Origin: Leisingera sp. NJS204
GTDB lineage: Bacteria > Pseudomonadota > Alphaproteobacteria > Rhodobacterales > Rhodobacteraceae
Reading direction: 5' to 3'
Assembly: GCF_004123675.1 (NCBI RefSeq)
Contig: NZ_CP035417.1
Span: 391,501-455,500 of the forward strand
Length of the DNA: 64,000 nucleotides
Shown: piece by piece, positions 28,886 through 37,974 of the stretch
How the letters are laid out: each line of letters starts with the position of its first letter
Position numbering within the stretch: the first letter of the stretch is position 1
Made by a program: the position numbers and the translations under genes
Notes under the pieces: generated by a model
The model's input: the letters and a program-made list of their open reading frames with translations, nothing else
The model's database searches: none
What the model was told of the DNA's origin: nothing

Positions 28886-30352
28886 CTATCCTTTGTTTGG
28901 GCAGGCTGGCTTGGGCCAAGTGAACCGGAATGCGCAGCCTTCACCCGGCGAAGACTGCAAAGAGATTTTGCCGCCCGCATTTTCCACGTGTTTCTTGACG
29001 ATCGCCAGGCCGATACCGCTGCCTTCGACCACGTCGCGCGACTTCAGTGTTTGAAACATCTTGAAAATCTGCTCGTGAAACTGCGGATCAATACCGGGAC
29101 CGTCATCGGCGACCGTAATGGCATACATGCCGCCGTCGTCTTCCAGCAGCACGTCAACCACGCCTGTGCTGGTTTCGTTGTGCTTGATCGCGTTGGAGAT
29201 CAGGTTGGCCAAGATCTGCTTCAACGGCATGTTCGGAAGCTGGATGGCGGCGAAACCGGGGTCGGTATTGATGGTGACCCCCTTTGGCTGGTCGAGCAGC
29301 ATCAGTACTTCATCCATCAGATCGCTGCCTGGCATCAGCTGTTGATATCTGGCGTCCGTCTTGCGCCCGGCACGGGAATACTCGTGCAAGTCGTCCAGCA
29401 GTTGTTCCATCCTCGAAATCCGGGACTGGATGAGCTGCAGGTTTTCCCGGCTCTCATCGTCCAAGGCGTCGGCGAGATCCTCCTCCAGCCAGCTGGAGGC
29501 GTTTCCGATAACCCGCAGAGGCGCCCGCAGATCATGGGAGGCAATATAGGCGAAATCGTCCAGATCCTGGTTCGAACGGGACAGATCATTGATGAACTGC
29601 TCGCGCTCCGCTTCGGCGCGCTTCTGTTCGGATATGTCGCGGACGATACCGCTGAACAGATGGTGGCCGCCGATCCGGACTTCGCTGACAGACAATTCTA
29701 GCGGGAAGACACTGCCGTCTTTGCGTTGTCCCTGAACCTCACGGATAGTGCCAATGATTTTCCTTTGTCCGGTCCTGAGGTAGTTGCGGAGGTAGCTATC
29801 ATGCTCGGAATGGTAAGGATCCGGCATCAGACATTTGATGTTCCGGCCAATGACGTCACCGGCCGCATATCCGAAAATACACTCGCAGGCGCGGTTGTAG
29901 CTCAAAATTGCCCCTTCGGTGCTGATGCTTATCATCCCTTCGACTGTGTTGTCCTGTATGGCGGCAAGCTCAGTCGTTTTCTGCACCAGCGAAAGCTGGG
30001 CTGCTTTCTGCTGGCGAACGATGAAGGCAAGCGCCCAAAGCGCCAATACAGTAAGTGCCCGGTTGGTCAGGACGATCCATTCATTGACCCCGACACGCGG
30101 AAACAGCAGATAGCCAAGAATCGTCAGCACAGTGGTAGCTGCCGCATACTTGTAGGCCGTGTTCGGATTATCATCCCAAAGAGCGCACAGGACAACGGCC
30201 ACATAGATAAGGCCGCCCGCAATCCCAAGCGGCGTCAGCAGATCGAAGATAAAACCGGCGCCAACGAGCAGGGCTGCAGTGCCGTGCGTCAGGTACCGGA
30301 TGCGATTGCCCCGGAGTGGCTGGGAGGCGTCCGTTTGTGTGGAAAATGTCAT
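28886..30352 (-). CDS. PAS-domain sensor histidine kinase
   Basis: A 488-residue membrane kinase. The N-terminus has about four membrane segments within the first 115 residues (for example LVGAGFIFDLLTPLGIAGGL). A PAS domain occupies about 125-245 (GMISISTEGAILSYNRACEC, ending SGIVRDISEQKRAEAE), then HisKA with SHDLRAPLRVIG and a HATPase_c domain with NLISNAIKHN, DDGPGIDPQF and GSGIGLAIVKKHVE. It presumably phosphorylates the receiver encoded directly downstream. The stimulus is unknown. Confidence 0.94.
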   Translation of the reverse strand: MTFSTQTDASQPLRGNRIRYLTHGTAALLVGAGFIFDLLTPLGIAGGLIYVAVVLCALWDDNPNTAYKYAAATTVLTILGYLLFPRVGVNEWIVLTNRALTVLALWALAFIVRQQKAAQLSLVQKTTELAAIQDNTVEGMISISTEGAILSYNRACECIFGYAAGDVIGRNIKCLMPDPYHSEHDSYLRNYLRTGQRKIIGTIREVQGQRKDGSVFPLELSVSEVRIGGHHLFSGIVRDISEQKRAEAEREQFINDLSRSNQDLDDFAYIASHDLRAPLRVIGNASSWLEEDLADALDDESRENLQLIQSRISRMEQLLDDLHEYSRAGRKTDARYQQLMPGSDLMDEVLMLLDQPKGVTINTDPGFAAIQLPNMPLKQILANLISNAIKHNETSTGVVDVLLEDDGGMYAITVADDGPGIDPQFHEQIFKMFQTLKSRDVVEGSGIGLAIVKKHVENAGGKISLQSSPGEGCAFRFTWPKPACPNKG

Positions 30353-30897
30353 CCTTGGGGCTTTCTGCTGCTGCGCAAGCGGACCAAAGCCTGCTTACTG
30401 ATCGCTGGTATTCCCTGCTGCGCGCTGCATACGGGCCGGCATTTTTGACCAGATTACACTCTTTAGAGATTTCAGCAATAGGTGCGCAACTCTAAGTTGC
30501 TGATTACAGACAGGCTGCTTGCTGGGCGCTCCTTAGGCTATGGCACATAACCAAAAAGTAACCGTTGCAGCCGTGTCGATGGCAAAGAGGACACGGGCCG
30601 CTCCCCGATGCCTGGGCAGTTTCGAGCACAAATTTGGCTACTCTCTGGCTCTGCCGATCGGGCAGCGCTTGAACTATTGCCGCTTTGGTTTGCCACCCTC
30701 GGCGTCCGGCAGTCTGGATATCCCGCGCCGCTGCAAGCAACGATGCTATGTATGAGACTGCCAGCGCCACCGGTTCGAGAGAGCATTTGAATCGCGGCAG
30801 GTGCGGGATCGCGGGCTGTAGAGCGCAGCCGTATCATCAGAGCCGTGGCGCCTCACCCGATTGATCTCTCCGGGAAATTATGTGCATCAAGGCTGTC
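30353..30897. other. Long intergenic region between the kinase and nadD
   Basis: About 545 bases upstream of both genes. Several short overlapping frames exist, the longest 88 codons on the minus strand, but none has a recognisable domain, conserved start region or good ribosome-binding site. It may hold the promoters of both flanking operons. Confidence 0.4.
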
Positions 30898-31512
30898 ATG
30901 GTTTGCAAGCTGCCGCATATCCGCCCGGGCCAAAGCGTCGGGCTTCTGGGAGGGTCCTTTGATCCGCCGCACCGCGGCCATGCGGCGATTTCCCTTGCGG
31001 CCCTGCGGCGGTTCGGACTGGATCACCTGTTCTGGCTGGTGTCCCCGGGCAACCCATTGAAAGCGCGCCAGCCGGCCGCCCTGCAGCGGCGGATCGCAGC
31101 GTCGCAAGACCTGATCCAGCACCCGCGCATCCACATCAGCGGCATCGAGGCGGATCTCGGCACCCGCTACACCGCCCAGACTCTGCGCCACCTGCGCCGC
31201 CGCCATCCGGGCGTGCGCTTTGTTTGGCTGATGGGGGCGGACAACCTGACCCATTTCCATCGCTGGAAAGACTGGCAGCAAATCCTGGACACCGTGCCGG
31301 TGGGGGTGCTGGCACGGCCGAACGACCGTATCTCAGCGCGGTTTTCCCCCGCAGCGCGCTTTGCCCGGCAGTCAATGCTGAAAGGCTGCCAGAGCCATTT
31401 GCTGGCGCGGGCTACGGCTCCGGCCTGGTGTTTTGTCAACGTGCCGATGGTGGATGTCAGCTCAACCGAAATCCGGGCCCGCGGCGAATGGTCAGCGGCG
31501 GAGCACAGCTGA
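30898..31512 (+). CDS. nadD: Nicotinate-nucleotide adenylyltransferase
   Basis: Transfers AMP to nicotinate mononucleotide in NAD synthesis. The ATP-binding motif [14 protein letters not shown] and the SSTEIRAR motif at the C-terminus are diagnostic. I used ATG 30898 ([10 protein letters not shown]), preceded by AAGG; ATG 30880 is also possible. The end overlaps the convergent EamA gene by 21 bases. Confidence 0.93.
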   Translation: MVCKLPHIRPGQSVGLLGGSFDPPHRGHAAISLAALRRFGLDHLFWLVSPGNPLKARQPAALQRRIAASQDLIQHPRIHISGIEADLGTRYTAQTLRHLRRRHPGVRFVWLMGADNLTHFHRWKDWQQILDTVPVGVLARPNDRISARFSPAARFARQSMLKGCQSHLLARATAPAWCFVNVPMVDVSSTEIRARGEWSAAEHS

Positions 31513-32319
31513 GGCCAGACCGGCGGACAGCACCACCGCCAGCCCGGCCCAGGTCCAGGCATCGGGCAGCTGGCTGAAGACGGCCCAGCCGAGGCTGACA
31601 GCGGCGACCAGCTGGAAATAGACCATTGGCGCCAGTTTCACCGCCTGCACCCGGCCATAGGCAAACAGCAGCAGCAGATTGCCGGTCATTGAAAACGCCG
31701 CGCTGCCCACCGTCAGTGCGGCGGTCGAGGGCGAAAACTCCGGCAGGCTGCCGAGGCCCAGAGGCAGCATCAGGATGGCGGAAAGCAGCAGCTGGGTCAG
31801 GCTCAGCTCCAACGGCGACCCCAGATGCGCCAGCCAGCGCGAACTGGTCAGGAAACCGCCATAGAAACATCCTGCCAGCACCGCCCACAGCAGGTTGATG
31901 GAGCCTCCCAGGCCAGGCCGCACCACCATCAGCACGCCGAGGAATCCAAGTCCCATCAGCAGGCTGCGCAGCAATGTCGCCTGTTCCCGCAAAAGCAGGA
32001 CCGACAGCACATAGCTGATTACCGGACCGACAAAGAAGGCGGCAAAGACATTGGCCAGCGGCTCGGTCGCGAGCGCCAGCTGGATCGAAAAGATGCCGCC
32101 GGTCAGCAGTCCGGCCCGCAGCCACAGCCGCCAATCGCCCAGCAGCGCATAGGCCCGGCGCGGCACAAACGGCAGGATCAGCGCGGTGCCGATGGCAAAC
32201 CGCGACCAGGCGACAAACGCCGGTGTGGCCAGCCCGCCGCCCGTCAGCAGCTTCCCGCACAGATCGCCCGCAGGGATCATTGACATGGCCACGAACATAA
32301 GGATGACTGCTTGCAACAT
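31492..32319 (-). CDS. EamA/DMT-family membrane transporter
   Basis: About 275 residues, ten predicted membrane segments, two EamA halves ([15 protein letters not shown] in the first; [20 protein letters not shown] in the second). It exports or imports small metabolites, but the substrate is not readable. The ATG at 32319 (MLQAVILMF) starts directly at the first helix; longer frames start far upstream. Confidence 0.9.
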   Translation of the reverse strand: MLQAVILMFVAMSMIPAGDLCGKLLTGGGLATPAFVAWSRFAIGTALILPFVPRRAYALLGDWRLWLRAGLLTGGIFSIQLALATEPLANVFAAFFVGPVISYVLSVLLLREQATLLRSLLMGLGFLGVLMVVRPGLGGSINLLWAVLAGCFYGGFLTSSRWLAHLGSPLELSLTQLLLSAILMLPLGLGSLPEFSPSTAALTVGSAAFSMTGNLLLLFAYGRVQAVKLAPMVYFQLVAAVSLGWAVFSQLPDAWTWAGLAVVLSAGLASAVLRR

Positions 32320-32420
32320 GCTGCCAGCGGTAGCAGGACTTCCCACCGGGAAAAACCCCGGATCCTGCGGCGGATTGCCGTGGAAACGGGATTGAAGAAG
32401 AGCAGGTCCTGACACTAAAA

Positions 32421-33917
32421 ATGAATAAGATGACTTCACGCCGGACATTCCTCCTTTCCGGGCTTGCCGCTTTGGCGGGTTCCTCAGCGCTGGCCAATGC
32501 GCCGGCGGTATCGCTGCGGCCCGTTGCGCGCCGTGTCAGCTCTCTTGCGGCCGGAGCGGACGGGCTCAAGGCACTATTGGCGCGGGCCAATCTGCCGGGC
32601 CAGGCGGTCTGTGCGGTGGCCGATGTGAAAACCGGCAAGCTGCTGGAATCCTCGGGCCGGGCCGAAGCCCTGCCGCCTGCCAGCGTCGCCAAGGCGCTTA
32701 CCGCGCTGTATGCGCTGGATGTACTGGGTGCGGATCACCGGTTCGAGACCCGCATACTGGCGACCGGCGGTGTCGCGGGCGGCGTGGTCAAGGGCGACCT
32801 GATCCTGGCCGGCGGCGGCGACCCTATGCTCAACACCGATCATCTGGCACTGCTGGCCAAGGCGTTGAAAAACGCCGGCGTGCGCGAGGTGCGGGGCAGA
32901 TTCCTGGTCTGGGACAGCAGCCTTCCTGCGGTCAAAACCATCGATCCGGGCCAGCCCGACCATGTCGGCTATTCCCCCGCCGTGTCCGGCATCGCGCTGA
33001 ACTTCAACCGGGTGCATTTCGAATGGAAACGCGCGTCCGGCGGCGGCTGGGCGATCACCATGGACGCAAGGACCGAGAAATACCGTCCCGAAGTGGTCAA
33101 TGCGCAGATGAAAATCGCCTCGCGCTCGGGGCCGGTCTATACCTATGCCGAAAAAGGGGGGGTCGATCACTGGACTGTCGCCGCCAAGGCGCTGGGCAAG
33201 GGCGGATCGCGCTGGCTGCCGGTCCGCAACCCTGCGGCCTATGCCGGCGATGTGTTCCGCACCCTGGCACGGGCAAACGGGATCAAGCTGGACAAGGCAA
33301 AATCCGCCAAATCCTTGCCCCAGTCGCAACTGCTGGCCCGGCATCACAGCCCGCCGCTGGACATGATGCTCAAGGCGATGCTGAAATACTCCAACAACCT
33401 GATGGCCGAGATGATCGGCATGTCCGCCACCGCCGCACGCGGCAGCCGGCCTGCTTCGCTCAAGGCCTCCGCCGCCGAAATGAACCGCTGGGCTGCCGGA
33501 AAATACGGCATGTCCGGTACCAGGCTGGTGGATCATTCCGGCCTTGGCGAGGCGTCGCGGATGACGCCGGGGGATCTGACCGGTGCATTGGTTGCGGCCT
33601 ACAAGGCGGGCCGGCTCAAGCCGCTTCTGAAACCCTTCCGGATGCGCGATGCCAAGGGCGGTATCGTCAAGGGTCACCCGATCAAGGTCGCGGCCAAGAC
33701 CGGCACGCTTAATTTTGTCTCGGGCCTGGGCGGTTTCATGACCGCTGCGGACGGGACGGTACTGGCCTTTGCCATTTTCACTGCTGACCAGAAAACGCGT
33801 GCCCGCATCCCCCGCGCACAGCGTGAACGCCCCAAGGGCGCGCGCGGCTGGAACCGCCGCGCCAAGAAGCTGCAACAGCAACTGATCGAACGATGGGGCG
33901 CGGTCTACGGCAGCTGA
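32421..33917 (+). CDS. dacB: D-alanyl-D-alanine carboxypeptidase/endopeptidase (PBP4, DacB)
   Basis: A 498-residue exported class C PBP. The N-terminus has a twin-arginine-like signal (TSRRTFLLSGLAALAGSSAL). Active-site motifs: SxxK in LPPASVAKALT, SxN in YSNNLMAEM, and KTG in AAKTGTLNFVSG. It trims peptide side chains in the cell wall. It is divergent from the EamA gene. Confidence 0.95.
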   Translation: MNKMTSRRTFLLSGLAALAGSSALANAPAVSLRPVARRVSSLAAGADGLKALLARANLPGQAVCAVADVKTGKLLESSGRAEALPPASVAKALTALYALDVLGADHRFETRILATGGVAGGVVKGDLILAGGGDPMLNTDHLALLAKALKNAGVREVRGRFLVWDSSLPAVKTIDPGQPDHVGYSPAVSGIALNFNRVHFEWKRASGGGWAITMDARTEKYRPEVVNAQMKIASRSGPVYTYAEKGGVDHWTVAAKALGKGGSRWLPVRNPAAYAGDVFRTLARANGIKLDKAKSAKSLPQSQLLARHHSPPLDMMLKAMLKYSNNLMAEMIGMSATAARGSRPASLKASAAEMNRWAAGKYGMSGTRLVDHSGLGEASRMTPGDLTGALVAAYKAGRLKPLLKPFRMRDAKGGIVKGHPIKVAAKTGTLNFVSGLGGFMTAADGTVLAFAIFTADQKTRARIPRAQRERPKGARGWNRRAKKLQQQLIERWGAVYGS

Positions 33918-34054
33918 CCCGGGTCTGGGACAGGCGGGATTGGTCTGGGCATATTGCCAAAATCTGGACGTTTTGTCCGGTCCGGTTGCATGGCAAACCT
34001 GCGCAGGACGGCGGCGCAAGCTGCCGCGGAACTGCTTAGAAAAGGATGCCTGCC

Positions 34055-34780
34055 ATGACCGGTCTCACCAACGAACACGGCCAGCCCATCGGTGCGCCGC
34101 TGCCGGACTGGCGCGGGGCCCGGCACCCCGGCCACACCGGCATGGCTGGGCAATACTGCCGGGTTGAGCCATTGAACGCGGACCGCCACACCGCGGATCT
34201 GTTTGCGGCTTTCCAGCAGGACCGAACCGATGCGATATGGACCTATGTGCCCTATGGCCCCTTTGAGACGCCGGCTGGACTGCGGGCCTGGGTGCAGGCG
34301 GTCAGCGGCGTGGAGGCGCAGCCCTGCTTCGCGGTCATCAACGGGGACAGCGGCAAGGCCGAAGGCATTGCCAGCTATATGCGCATTCAGCCCGCCCACG
34401 GCGTGATCGAGGTTGGCGGCATCACCTTTGCCCCGGCGCTGCAGCGGACGCGGGCGGCGACCGAGGCGATCTATCTGATGATGGCACGGGTGTTTAATGA
34501 TTTGGGCTGCCGCCGCTTTGAATGGAAATGCGACGCCTTGAATGCGCCGTCCTGCCGCGCGGCAGAGCGTTTCGGTTTCACCTATGAAGGTCTGTTCCGC
34601 CAGGCCATTGTGTATAAGGGCCGCAACCGCGATACCGCTTGGTATTCAGTGTTGGATGTTGAGTGGCCCAAGCTTGAAGCCGCCTATCAGGCGTGGCTTG
34701 ATCCAGCAAACTTCGGTGGCCAAGGACAGCAGAAGCAAAGCCTCCGCACTTTGATCGCAGTAGCCAGACGGACGGGCTGA
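34055..34780 (+). CDS. GNAT-family N-acetyltransferase (RimJ/RimL type)
   Basis: About 241 residues. The acetyltransferase core runs SYMRIQPAHGVIEVGGITFA, TEAIYLMMARVFNDLGCRR and APSCRAAERFGFTYEGLFRQ, the pattern of the RimJ/RimL branch. The ATG at 34055 follows AAGGA at eight bases; ATG 34046 is also in frame. The acceptor is unknown. Confidence 0.9.
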   Translation: MTGLTNEHGQPIGAPLPDWRGARHPGHTGMAGQYCRVEPLNADRHTADLFAAFQQDRTDAIWTYVPYGPFETPAGLRAWVQAVSGVEAQPCFAVINGDSGKAEGIASYMRIQPAHGVIEVGGITFAPALQRTRAATEAIYLMMARVFNDLGCRRFEWKCDALNAPSCRAAERFGFTYEGLFRQAIVYKGRNRDTAWYSVLDVEWPKLEAAYQAWLDPANFGGQGQQKQSLRTLIAVARRTG

Positions 34781-34919
34781 TACCGCAGGACCCTGAGCAG
34801 CCAGTCCCGCCCGCGCTTGGCTGCTTATACTTCACCAGGTCAAAAGTCCGGAAAACCGCACGGTGGCAGCAATTTCCGCCACGCTGGCCGACCCGGCACC
34901 GGGTTCTTCTTCTGGCTGA

Positions 34920-34961
34920 AAATATCCGGGGGGAGGCCGCAAGGCCGGGGGCAGCGCCCCC
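34920..34961. terminator. Hairpin region with AAATATCC-GGAGGC motif (copy 2)
   Basis: GGCC-GCAA-GGCC (a GNRA tetraloop hairpin) is followed by GGGGGC-AGC-GCCCCC and TT. It lies between convergent genes and shares the preceding AAATATCC...GGAGGC motif with 16593-16629. The rest of the 34781-34986 gap holds no recognisable gene. Confidence 0.6.
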
Positions 34962-34986
34962 TTCCGCCGTTCAGATCATACGTCGT

Positions 34987-35409
34987 TCAGACCATGTGCC
35001 GCGCCCGTGCCCCGCGTTCGATGGCCGCGGCATGCAGCCGGTCGATGTTCAGCTCATAGCGGACCTCCGCCAGGAACTCGAGCTCGGTCTCGCCCAGGAT
35101 CCCGTCCGCAGCCGCCACATCGCAGGACAGCGCATAAGCGGTTTCAAACAGCCGCTCCGGCAGATCGCCGCGAATGAGGCCGAACAGCGCCGCCAGACCG
35201 TCTTCCTGTTCAAACAGGTCCAGAACCGTCTGCGAGACCCGCGTCACCCGGTCGATGTCGTAATCGGCAAACACCGGCAGCATGTTGACCGCGGACTGGA
35301 TTTTCACCAGCTCGGCGGTGCGGATATTTTCGTCCGAGGCAGAAACCGCCACCATCAGCGCCACCAGACAGTCCTGCGGGGACATCGGGTGCGGGGTTTG
35401 CTCACTCAT
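34987..35409 (-). CDS. TerB-like protein
   Basis: A 140-residue soluble all-alpha protein of the TerB/DjlA-N fold, with SPQDCLVALMVAVSASDENI and AADGILGETELEFLAEVRYE repeats. TerB homologues are associated with tellurite resistance, phage defence contexts and membrane stress; this is a stand-alone copy. GGA precedes the ATG. Confidence 0.85.
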   Translation of the reverse strand: MSEQTPHPMSPQDCLVALMVAVSASDENIRTAELVKIQSAVNMLPVFADYDIDRVTRVSQTVLDLFEQEDGLAALFGLIRGDLPERLFETAYALSCDVAAADGILGETELEFLAEVRYELNIDRLHAAAIERGARARHMV

Positions 35410-35660
35410 GGACGGAATCCTTCTTTGCGCAATATTGATCCGGCCACGATAGGTAGGCCGGCGGCGAGGTTCAACAACAGGCTGCGGCTGCGCGGAGTTT
35501 TTATCCGCTCTACGGCGGCAAAAGACGGCGCTGCCCGGCCAGTGATTATTGACTCATGCTGCATCAGCACAATAGAGGAAAGGGCTGGATGCATGGGGCA
35601 TCCGCACTGATCATGCGGCCCCTGGAAAACCGGAAATGACGCCGCCGATGGAGAACACAA

Positions 35661-37304
35661 ATGTCTGATGTGCGCGAAGAAGCTCTCAAGAGCAAAGCCT
35701 GGCCGTTTGAAGAGGCCCGCCGGGTTCTCAAACGTTACGCCAAGGGCGCGCCGGAAAAGGGCTATGTTCTTTTTGAGACCGGCTATGGCCCCTCGGGCCT
35801 GCCGCATATCGGCACCTTTGGCGAAGTCGCCCGCACCACCATGATCAAGACCGCATTTGAACTGATCTCGGACATTCCAACCAAACTGATCTGCTTCTCG
35901 GATGACCTTGACGGGATGCGCAAGGTGCCGGGCAATGTGCCCAACGCCGACCGCCTGCATGAGCATCTGCAAAAGCCGCTGACCTCGGTGCCGGATCCGT
36001 TTGGCACCCACGAAAGCTTCGGCCACCACAACAACGCCATGCTGCGCCGCTTCCTTGATACCTTCGGATTCGAGTATGAGTTTTACTCGGCGCAGGAGTT
36101 CTACAAATCCGGCCAGTTCGACGAGGTGCTGAAACGCGCCGTCGACAAATACGACGACGTCATGGCGATCATGCTGAAGTCGCTGCGCGAAGAGCGCCGC
36201 CAGACCTATTCGATCTTCCTGCCGATCCATCCGGAAACCGGCCGCGTCCTGTACGTGCCGATGAAAAAGGTCTGCGCCGAGACCTACACCGTCACCTTTG
36301 ACGACGAAGACGGCAAGGAATGGACCCTGCCGGTCACTGGCGGCAACGTGAAGCTGCAGTGGAAGCCGGACTTTGGCGCCCGCTGGGCGGCGCTGGAAGT
36401 CGATTTTGAGATGTACGGCAAGGACCATTCCACCAATACCCCGATCTATGATGGCATCTGCCGGGTGCTGGGCCACCGCGCACCGGAGCATTTCACCTAT
36501 GAGCTGTTCCTGGATTCCAATGGCCAGAAAATTTCCAAGACCTCTGGCAACGGTATCTCGATCGACGAATGGCTGACCTATGCCTCGACCGAGAGTCTTG
36601 CGTATTTCATGTACCAGAAGCCGAAGACCGCCAAGCGTATGCATTTCGACGTGATCCCCAAGGCGGTCGACGAATACCACCAGCAGCTGCGCGCCTACCA
36701 TGGCCAGGACCTGAAGGGTCAGCTGAACAACCCGGTCTGGCACATCCACGGCGGTGACGTGCCGCAGTCGGATATGGTGGTGCCGTTCTCGATGCTGCTG
36801 AACCTCGCTTCGGCCTCCAGCGCCGAGGACAAGGCAACGATGTGGGGCTTCATTAACAAATACGCGCCTGATGCGACCCCGGAAAGCAATCCAACGATGG
36901 ATCAGGCGGCAGGTTTTGCCGTGGCCTATTTCAACGACTTCGTGAAACCGGCCAAAGTGTTCCGCCTGCCCACCGATCAGGAGCGTGCAGCGCTGCAGGA
37001 TCTGGCGGATGCGCTGAAATCGCCCGAGGCTGCGCTGGCAGCCATCGCCAAGAAAAACGAACTGGCCGGCAATGATGATGAGCTGCCCGAGGCTGATTTC
37101 GCGGATGAGGAATTCCTGCAGTCCGTGGTCTTTGCCATCGGCAAGATCCACGGCTTCGAGCCGCTGCGCGCCTGGTTCTCGGCGATCTACGAGGTGCTGC
37201 TGGGTGCCTCCCAAGGCCCCCGTTTCGGCGGCTTCATCGCGCTTTACGGCGTCGCGGACACCATCGCGCTGATTGAGCAGGCGCTGGCGGGCGAGCTGGC
37301 GTAA
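35661..37304 (+). CDS. lysS: Class I lysyl-tRNA synthetase
   Basis: A 547-residue lysyl-tRNA synthetase of class I, the archaeal/alphaproteobacterial/spirochaete type rather than the usual class II enzyme. The HIGH-type motif is [14 protein letters not shown], the KMSKS-type motif is [13 protein letters not shown], and [10 protein letters not shown] opens the Rossmann fold. No class II lysS is seen in the window. GGAGAA precedes the ATG. A strong terminator follows. Confidence 0.96.
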   Translation: MSDVREEALKSKAWPFEEARRVLKRYAKGAPEKGYVLFETGYGPSGLPHIGTFGEVARTTMIKTAFELISDIPTKLICFSDDLDGMRKVPGNVPNADRLHEHLQKPLTSVPDPFGTHESFGHHNNAMLRRFLDTFGFEYEFYSAQEFYKSGQFDEVLKRAVDKYDDVMAIMLKSLREERRQTYSIFLPIHPETGRVLYVPMKKVCAETYTVTFDDEDGKEWTLPVTGGNVKLQWKPDFGARWAALEVDFEMYGKDHSTNTPIYDGICRVLGHRAPEHFTYELFLDSNGQKISKTSGNGISIDEWLTYASTESLAYFMYQKPKTAKRMHFDVIPKAVDEYHQQLRAYHGQDLKGQLNNPVWHIHGGDVPQSDMVVPFSMLLNLASASSAEDKATMWGFINKYAPDATPESNPTMDQAAGFAVAYFNDFVKPAKVFRLPTDQERAALQDLADALKSPEAALAAIAKKNELAGNDDELPEADFADEEFLQSVVFAIGKIHGFEPLRAWFSAIYEVLLGASQGPRFGGFIALYGVADTIALIEQALAGELA

Positions 37305-37327
37305 GCTTTCGCGCAATCGTGATCAGC

Positions 37328-37357
37328 AAGGGCGCGGGTTTCCGCGCCCTTTTCTTT
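37328..37357 (+). terminator. Terminator of lysS
   Basis: 10-bp stem AAGGGCGCGG / CCGCGCCCTT with loop GTTT, followed by TTCTTTTT. Confidence 0.92.
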
Positions 37358-37408
37358 TTCAGCCCTGCGCGGCGGTCTGCGGCCTTGTTCCGCGCTATGC
37401 GCCAGCTC

Positions 37409-37428
37409 CGTCAAAAAACTTTTTGACG
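37409..37428. repeat. Perfect palindrome upstream of the DUF4864 gene
   Basis: CGTCAAAAA, then AC, then its inverse TTTTTGACG. It lies 48 bases before the DUF4864 start and could be an operator or a hairpin. Confidence 0.5.
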
Positions 37429-37475
37429 CAACGTCACTTTGCCCTAACTGGAGTCAAACGGACCGGGAGGGGCAG

Positions 37476-37877
37476 ATGCGCAGTGTTCTGTTTGCGGGGG
37501 TAAGTGTTTTTCTTCTGGCCTTCCCGGCAATAGCTCAAAGGGAGCCGGTCACAGCTGTGATCGGCTCTCAGATTTCTGCCTTCCTAAACAATGATACCGA
37601 AACCGCCTTCTCCTACGCTTCGCCGTTGATCCGGCGCATATTCGGCACCCCGGACCACTTTGCCGCGATGGTGCGCCAGGGCTACCCGATGGTCTGGCGG
37701 CCCGCCGAAGTGCGCTATCTGGACTTGCGCGAAGTGGCAGGCAGCTATTGGCAGCGGGTGATGATCACTGACACAAAGGGCCGCGTGCACCTCTTGGATT
37801 ACCAAATGGTTAAGCCTGGAAGTGAATGGAAAATCAACGCGGTACAGCTATTGAACGGGCATGCTGAAGGCGCCTAG
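37476..37877 (+). CDS. Secreted DUF4864 protein
   Basis: A 133-residue protein with a signal peptide (MRSVLFAGVSVFLLAFPAIA). The mature part fits DUF4864 (GSQISAFLNNDTETAFSYAS, HFAAMVRQGYPMVW, GRVHLLDYQMVKPG), an NTF2-like domain of unknown function. GGGAGGGG precedes the ATG. Confidence 0.85.
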   Translation: MRSVLFAGVSVFLLAFPAIAQREPVTAVIGSQISAFLNNDTETAFSYASPLIRRIFGTPDHFAAMVRQGYPMVWRPAEVRYLDLREVAGSYWQRVMITDTKGRVHLLDYQMVKPGSEWKINAVQLLNGHAEGA

Positions 37878-37974
37878 GCCCAGGCCTGCGCACGCACCGC
37901 TGGGCGGAATTTAACGCGGCATCTGTAAACCCTTTTCCCTGAACGCGACATGCTCAGCAGGAGAAGGAACTCTC

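Noticed and set aside
30504-30770. 88-codon frame in the gap before nadD
   Set aside because: No domain, no ribosome-binding site, and overlapping frames on both strands of similar length.
32574-34019. Minus-strand frame of 481 codons opposite dacB
   Set aside because: Antisense shadow of dacB; no recognisable domain.
35406-37316. Open minus-strand frame of 636 codons opposite lysS
   Set aside because: It is a mirror of lysS in high-GC DNA, with His/Gln/Arg-rich low-information sequence and no domain.
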